Source: Aplysia californica
Lineage: Eukaryota; Mollusca; Gastropoda; Aplysiida; Aplysiidae
Reading direction: 5' to 3'
Assembly: GCF_000002075.1 (NCBI RefSeq)
Contig: NW_004797935.1
Span: 286,929-350,928, forward strand
DNA length: 64,000 bases
Under the pieces are notes generated by a model. It ran no database searches. It worked only from the letters and a program-made list of their open reading frames with translations, and was not told the origin of the DNA. Both the position numbers and the translations under genes were made by a program. Shown here one piece after another: positions 60,226 through 64,000 of this stretch; position 1 is the stretch's first letter; each line of letters starts with the position of its first letter.

Positions 60226-63200
60226 GTAACAAATAGCATTTATGCTGCACATTTCCATTTTCTATTTTAAAAATGCTCTATGTGCATTACATTCATGAAA
60301 CAGGTACTTCAGTGAACTGTTTTGTCTAAAGTAAGACTAAAAGTAGTTGTTTTTTTGTGTGTTTTTTGTTTTTTTCATTAATAATGATTTATTATTTGGT
60401 ATTTTTCCTCATATCTTGACAATTAATTTTGAGTCAGATATGCTCATTTTGTGTATATTTTGTTAGAGGTGCTGATTCATGGTGGTTGTGGAAGGGAAAA
60501 GAGCCATGAAAGATTCATATTTTGTCGTGGCAATGATTTCAGGATTACAATTTTTTTGTTGTGAGTGTGTCCAGTATAGAGAAGTATTCTGTTTGTTGCT
60601 CAGCTCTTGCACCCTACCCCTATCACAAACACACACTGAAGGCTATTTAAAAGAAAGGAAAGAGGTGTATGAAATCTTGATAATATTAAAAAGCATTTTT
60701 CAAAACTGTGAGCTAAATTCTGTCCATTCTTCTATGAATATGAATCGATAACAACATTATGAATATGAACCTGTGGAGCCAGGTACATTGCAGATTATTC
60801 TAAAAAGTATCTGTGCAATGTGAGGGGAAGAATAGATGTTTGATAATACAATTTTTCTAATGTTTTCATTTCCATATAAAAGTTTGAGGTCATATTGTGT
60901 ACCTACTAGTTGTCATTGGCATGCTGATTTTCCCCCACAGAACGGTTCTCATGATGGGTGGCCAGGTACAGTCTGTTGATAACGCCCCATGTGGCAACAT
61001 CATTGGGCTGGTTGGTGTGGACAGGTACCTGCAGAAGACGGGAACCATCACGACTTTTGAGGAAGCACACAACCTGAAGGTGAGCTCAACTTTGCAATTG
61101 TCTCGGTCATAACACACTTGCTGTAGTTATTTTGTTATTGTTGTTGTTGCTGTTTTGTTTTGAGAAAACTTTAAAAAGAACCGTGTGCTGTGTAAGTCAG
61201 CCTTTTGACTTGAGCAATAGTGATCATATCTCAATAATTGGATTTTTAGTATACTAAACGAAACTCAGCCATGTTGAGGTTATGAAACAAGTATATAACA
61301 AGCATTTCTACTGGACTAGTGACTAGAAGCCTGAAAAAGCCTGAGGCAGTTATGACACTGAGGAAATTTAGCAAATGAATCAGAATCTATACCCTTAAAC
61401 TTAATAAATTGTACCCTCTCAGCACTATAGTGCAGAACGTGATGGAAGTTTTTTTTTTTGTAATCAAGGGCTTTACATAAATGGGAGTAATAGCTATTGC
61501 AAACCTGATTTTTTTTTTTTTTTCTAAATGTATGTGTTTTACACCCCTTCAACTCAATGTAGATCATATAGGATTAGGAGGCACGCTTCGACCCTGCTTG
61601 CCACTAAACCATTGTTGTAAAGTGTAATGAGCATGCTGTAGAGCGAGGAAATACGCTATATAAATGCAATTATTATTAGTATCATTAAACCGCAGAGGCC
61701 ACATTTACAGTTTTTGCTTCTGCCACCAGGTGATGCGGTTCTCGGTGAGTCCCGTGATGCGTGTGGCAGTGGACGTCGTCCATCCCCAGGACTTGCCCAA
61801 GCTGGTAGAGGGTCTGAGGCGACTCAACAAGGCCGAACCCCTCGTACAGGTCGGTACTCACACCAGACACGTGTCTGACTCACTGTAAAGGTGTGGATGG
61901 TCGATATCAAACCGGATAGACCATAGATACCATAAAAAATAATACAGGACACAGAACAACCAACACACCATGTTCATTAGCCGCCACACGCCCAGTGCAG
62001 TTTCCTTTATTGAAGAGCTCTCCTCAAGCATGAACAGTAGAATAGTTTCCCTTGTAGGGCACACAACATGGTTGCACCAAAATATTATGGTCCAAAATAT
62101 AATACTGTTACACTCACTGACTGTCAGGGGCTGTAATCCCAATGTAACCCCGACTGCCTGCATGTCGACAATGGTGTTTTTAACAATTTTATTGTCTGAT
62201 AACTATTCAAAGTAGACACTTATAATTTTCACTATCTATTATTTTTATATTGTGTTTTAAACACAAATGAAAACAGGTTTTCAGTAGATGTCGTACCTTT
62301 GTTTGCATGATTATTTGAAACACAAAAATTTTGGTCTTTGTTGTTTAGGATTTATTTTTCTTTTTTCTGTTCCGTCCAAAATATATATTATGTTGTATCA
62401 GTTCATAAACTTCCTTCCTTTCTTTGGGTCACATTTTGATTCGTTATGATTATTTCACTTTTTTGTGGGTGGTCGGAGGGCACCACTTGTCGTATTAATT
62501 CTTTTCTTTCCCTTTGTTGTTTCTGGGTATCTGTCTTGCTTTTTCCCTGCACTCTATGACAGTAATTGTGTCGATGTGCCTTTCTTTACTCAAAGTGTAT
62601 TTCACCTAGAGGGTGGTTGGCGAGTGCTCTTGTGTGGTTTGCTTCTTCTTTCCCATCGAACATCTATTATCTTTATCTCCCCACCTTATTTTTTGTGTTT
62701 GTTACTCTCTTGTAACCCCTCTAACCTTTGGCAGTTCTATGACCGTATTGTGTTGCAAGTGCTGTAAAACTAAAACTTCATTAAAATTTCACCTTTTTGA
62801 TGAAAATATATGTTTTTCCTCTCTGTACGTGTGTGTTTGTGTTTAGTGCACCAGCGAGGAGGGTCAGCACATTGTGGCGGGGGCCGGAGAGCTGCACCTG
62901 GACATTTGCCTGAAGGACCTGGAGGAGGAGTACGCCGGTGTGCCCATCAAGGTATGGACGCTGGGACTACTTTGCAGTAACCCTTCTCGCGATTTTTTAC
63001 TTTTTGTAAAGTCTTGCTGGATGAATTTGCAAAGCCAACTGTGTGATGTTTTGCTTGAGTTTTGCTAATGCTATACATATTTTTGGTAATACAGTATAAC
63101 ACGGGGATACCAGACAAAAATATTCCAAATCTTGATTCAGTCATTCAGAAGTAACATTAGCGAAAAAATGGCCTCCAAAGTTTGTTGACCTCCATAGCTT

Positions 63201-63587
63201 AAGAGTCCTTGAAAACTGTAAATTTACATTTTTTGTGACTTTATCTACAATTTTTTATAAAATCCACCCTAAAATATGTTTTTAATAGGTGATAAAAGAT
63301 GCTGATCTGAAAAAAGAAAATTGGGAAGAAAGTACCCAACGTCCAGGAAAATGCCTGTTTCTTTGATTTGGTCATTTTGACGAACGCCTAGCCTGATTTC
63401 ACCTGGCTGCCTCACATATCACCGGTGTTCTATTTGTCGACAGAGGTCGGAGCCCGTGGTGAAGTTTTGTGAGACGGTGATTCAGGAGTCTGACCGCGTC
63501 TGTCTGGCCAAGTCAAGCAACAAGCTGAACAGAGTGTTCATGACAGCCGAGCCGCTGCCAGACGGACTCAGCGAAGAGATTGAAAAT
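54192..63587 (+). CDS. EEF2: Elongation factor 2-like GTPase, divergent, incomplete (gap and right edge)
   Basis: eEF2 drives GTP-dependent ribosomal translocation in the cytosol. Exons seen: candidate 54192-54194 (ATG only, donor GTATGG, as in vertebrate EEF2), 55829-56043, 56594-56769, 57417-57625, 58152-58385, then after the gap 59994-60195, 60941-61079, 61730-61849, 62847-62951 and 63444-63587. The gene continues past the window. GTPase motifs are present: AHVDHGKT (residues 26-33), ITIKST, DSPGH and NKLD. Further blocks are [53 protein letters not shown] and [16 protein letters not shown]. About 85-90 residues are missing, presumably in the N run. It differs from highly conserved animal eEF2 at many usually fixed sites, e.g. 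[14 protein letters not shown] where canonical eEF2 has TRFTDTRKDEQERC, and DFSPEV for DFSSEV. It is therefore probably a paralogue. Domains IV-V and the diphthamide site lie outside. Confidence 0.88.
54703..55316. repeat. Arrays of a 33-bp palindrome in a higher-order repeat
   Basis: The unit is AAGTACGGCTAGACT, three bases, then its reverse complement. Four abut at 54927-54959, 54960-54992, 54993-55025 and 55026-55058. Two abut at 55235-55267 and 55268-55300, with a half unit after. A degenerate one lies at 54703-54742. Each array is preceded by a similar ~110-140 bp segment containing ACATGCA, TAAGGCACC and CAAATACTTTAGG. All lie in EF2-like intron 1. Confidence 0.9.
56401..56625 (+). repeat. 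Five tandem 45-bp copies of an exon's 3' splice site
   Basis: TTCTTTCTGACAGCGCTATA and the following CCTTGTATCTCAAATCACCC recur with period 45. The CAG (or its equivalent) is at 56411, 56456, 56501, 56546 (here CGG) and 56591. The last copy is the real acceptor and first codons of EF2-like exon 3. Confidence 0.95.
56594..56769 (+). CDS. EEF2: EF2-like exon 3 (switch I end to G3 region)
   Basis: This exon completes the KST codon split from exon 2 and encodes [15 protein letters not shown], then [18 protein letters not shown] and [14 protein letters not shown]. The acceptor TTCTTTCTGACAG is the last of five tandem copies of the same 45-bp segment. The donor is GTAAGT, directly followed by a SINE. 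Confidence 0.9.
56779..57127 (+). mobile_element. SINE family B copy
   Basis: Head GTTGGTGGTCCAGTGGTTAG with GTCGTGGGTTTGAATTCC. The body contains GGGTACCTGGCTATAGGCAA, and the 3' end is GCTGTAGAGCATAGATAGGA with AT-rich tail. It starts about ten bases past the exon 3 donor. Confidence 0.72.
58386..59993. other. EF2-like intron containing the second assembly gap
   Basis: Flanks of the N run (58749-59641, 893 bases) show no EF2 coding sequence. Roughly 85-90 residues expected between FVLDPLLK and AMKECDPNG are absent, so at least one exon must lie in the unsequenced part. Confidence 0.8.
60195..60300 (-). mobile_element. SINE family B 3'-end fragment
   Basis: (TAATAA)n followed by CAAATAGCATTTATGCTGCAC and AATGCTCTATGTGC, starting right at the donor of the EF2-like exon that ends at 60195, so the donor GTAATA is part of the repeat boundary. 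Confidence 0.5.
62611..62777 (+). mobile_element. SINE family A copy
   Basis: GGGTGGTTGGCGAGTGC start and TGCTGTAAAACTAAAACTT end, in the EF2-like intron before exon 62847-62951. A related pyrimidine-rich body with GTGGGTGGTCGGAGGGCAC precedes it at about 62465-62600. Confidence 0.7.
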
Positions 63588-64000
63588 GTGAGTACTTCTT
63601 AGTTTAGTTTAGTGGGTCAGTACTTTTTATTTTAGTTCAGTAACTTGACCGCCCAGTGATGGCGCACTGGCTCACTGGCGATGCTTATCGCGACCCCAGT
63701 GCTTTCTTGTCGTATCTTCATTTTTTTTACACACTGAAAACAGCTCATAACAATGAATGAGCTTAAGAAGATGTCACATTTTCATAAGAAAGAGTGAGTG
63801 TGTGTGTGTGTGAGGGATGTGGGTTGCTACAGATTACCAATCTCCCACCCCATTTGAAAATCCAGTTAGCAGCAACCTCCGCCTAACAGCAACAAAGGCT
63901 TACTTCTCCAGAGGGTTGCTGTAACTTTAAGGCAGACAGGACACCACTGTAGGTTTACTTATTGGGGCTATGACAATGTATATGCTACACCTAACGACAT
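63588..64000. other. EF2-like intron, right edge of window
   Basis: Intronic sequence with a short (GT)n run near 63797; no exon was recognised before the window ends. Confidence 0.7.

Overview
The window is animal nuclear DNA, most likely from a mollusc and probably a gastropod. This is inferred from short exons with GT-AG introns, protein sequences closest in my memory to lophotrochozoan homologues, and a dense load of tRNA-derived SINEs, small inverted-repeat DNA transposons and microsatellites. Two runs of N (34566-35423 and 58749-59641) are assembly gaps. No bacterial operon, CRISPR array, rRNA, genuine tRNA gene, LTR retroelement or LINE reverse transcriptase was recognised.

Four protein genes can be assembled exon by exon. 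(1) UTP14, plus strand, 1290-20128, 13 coding exons, about 725 residues: an SSU-processome ribosome-biogenesis factor. (2) A minus-strand gene, 32027-22732, 8 coding exons, 407 residues: a membrane-anchored protein resembling only the N-terminal module of invertebrate PEP-synthase-like proteins. (3) A minus-strand ornithine carbamoyltransferase homologue, 53521-38212, 11 exons, 429 residues. Its fold-level similarity is clear, but most substrate-binding signatures are changed. (4) A plus-strand elongation factor 2 homologue, from about 54192 and running off the right edge. It is clearly an EF2 but divergent from the canonical sequence, and one or more exons are lost in the second gap.

UTP14 and gene 2 are tail to tail. 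The OTC-like gene and the EF2-like gene are head to head, with about 670 bp between start codons, so they may share a promoter region. UTP14 and EF2 both belong to ribosome production and translation; the other two have no evident link to them.

The non-coding DNA is rich. UTP14 intron 1 carries a 203-bp tandem array inside a long composite repeat, plus inverted-repeat elements. hAT-like, piggyBac-like, Tigger/pogo-like and unclassified MITEs with visible target duplications are scattered throughout. At least three SINE families occur. The first introns of the head-to-head pair hold clusters of unrelated but similarly built perfect palindromes of 20-33 bp. The most unusual single feature is in the EF2-like gene: the 3' splice site and first codons of exon 3 are tandemly copied five times with a 45-bp, in-frame period.
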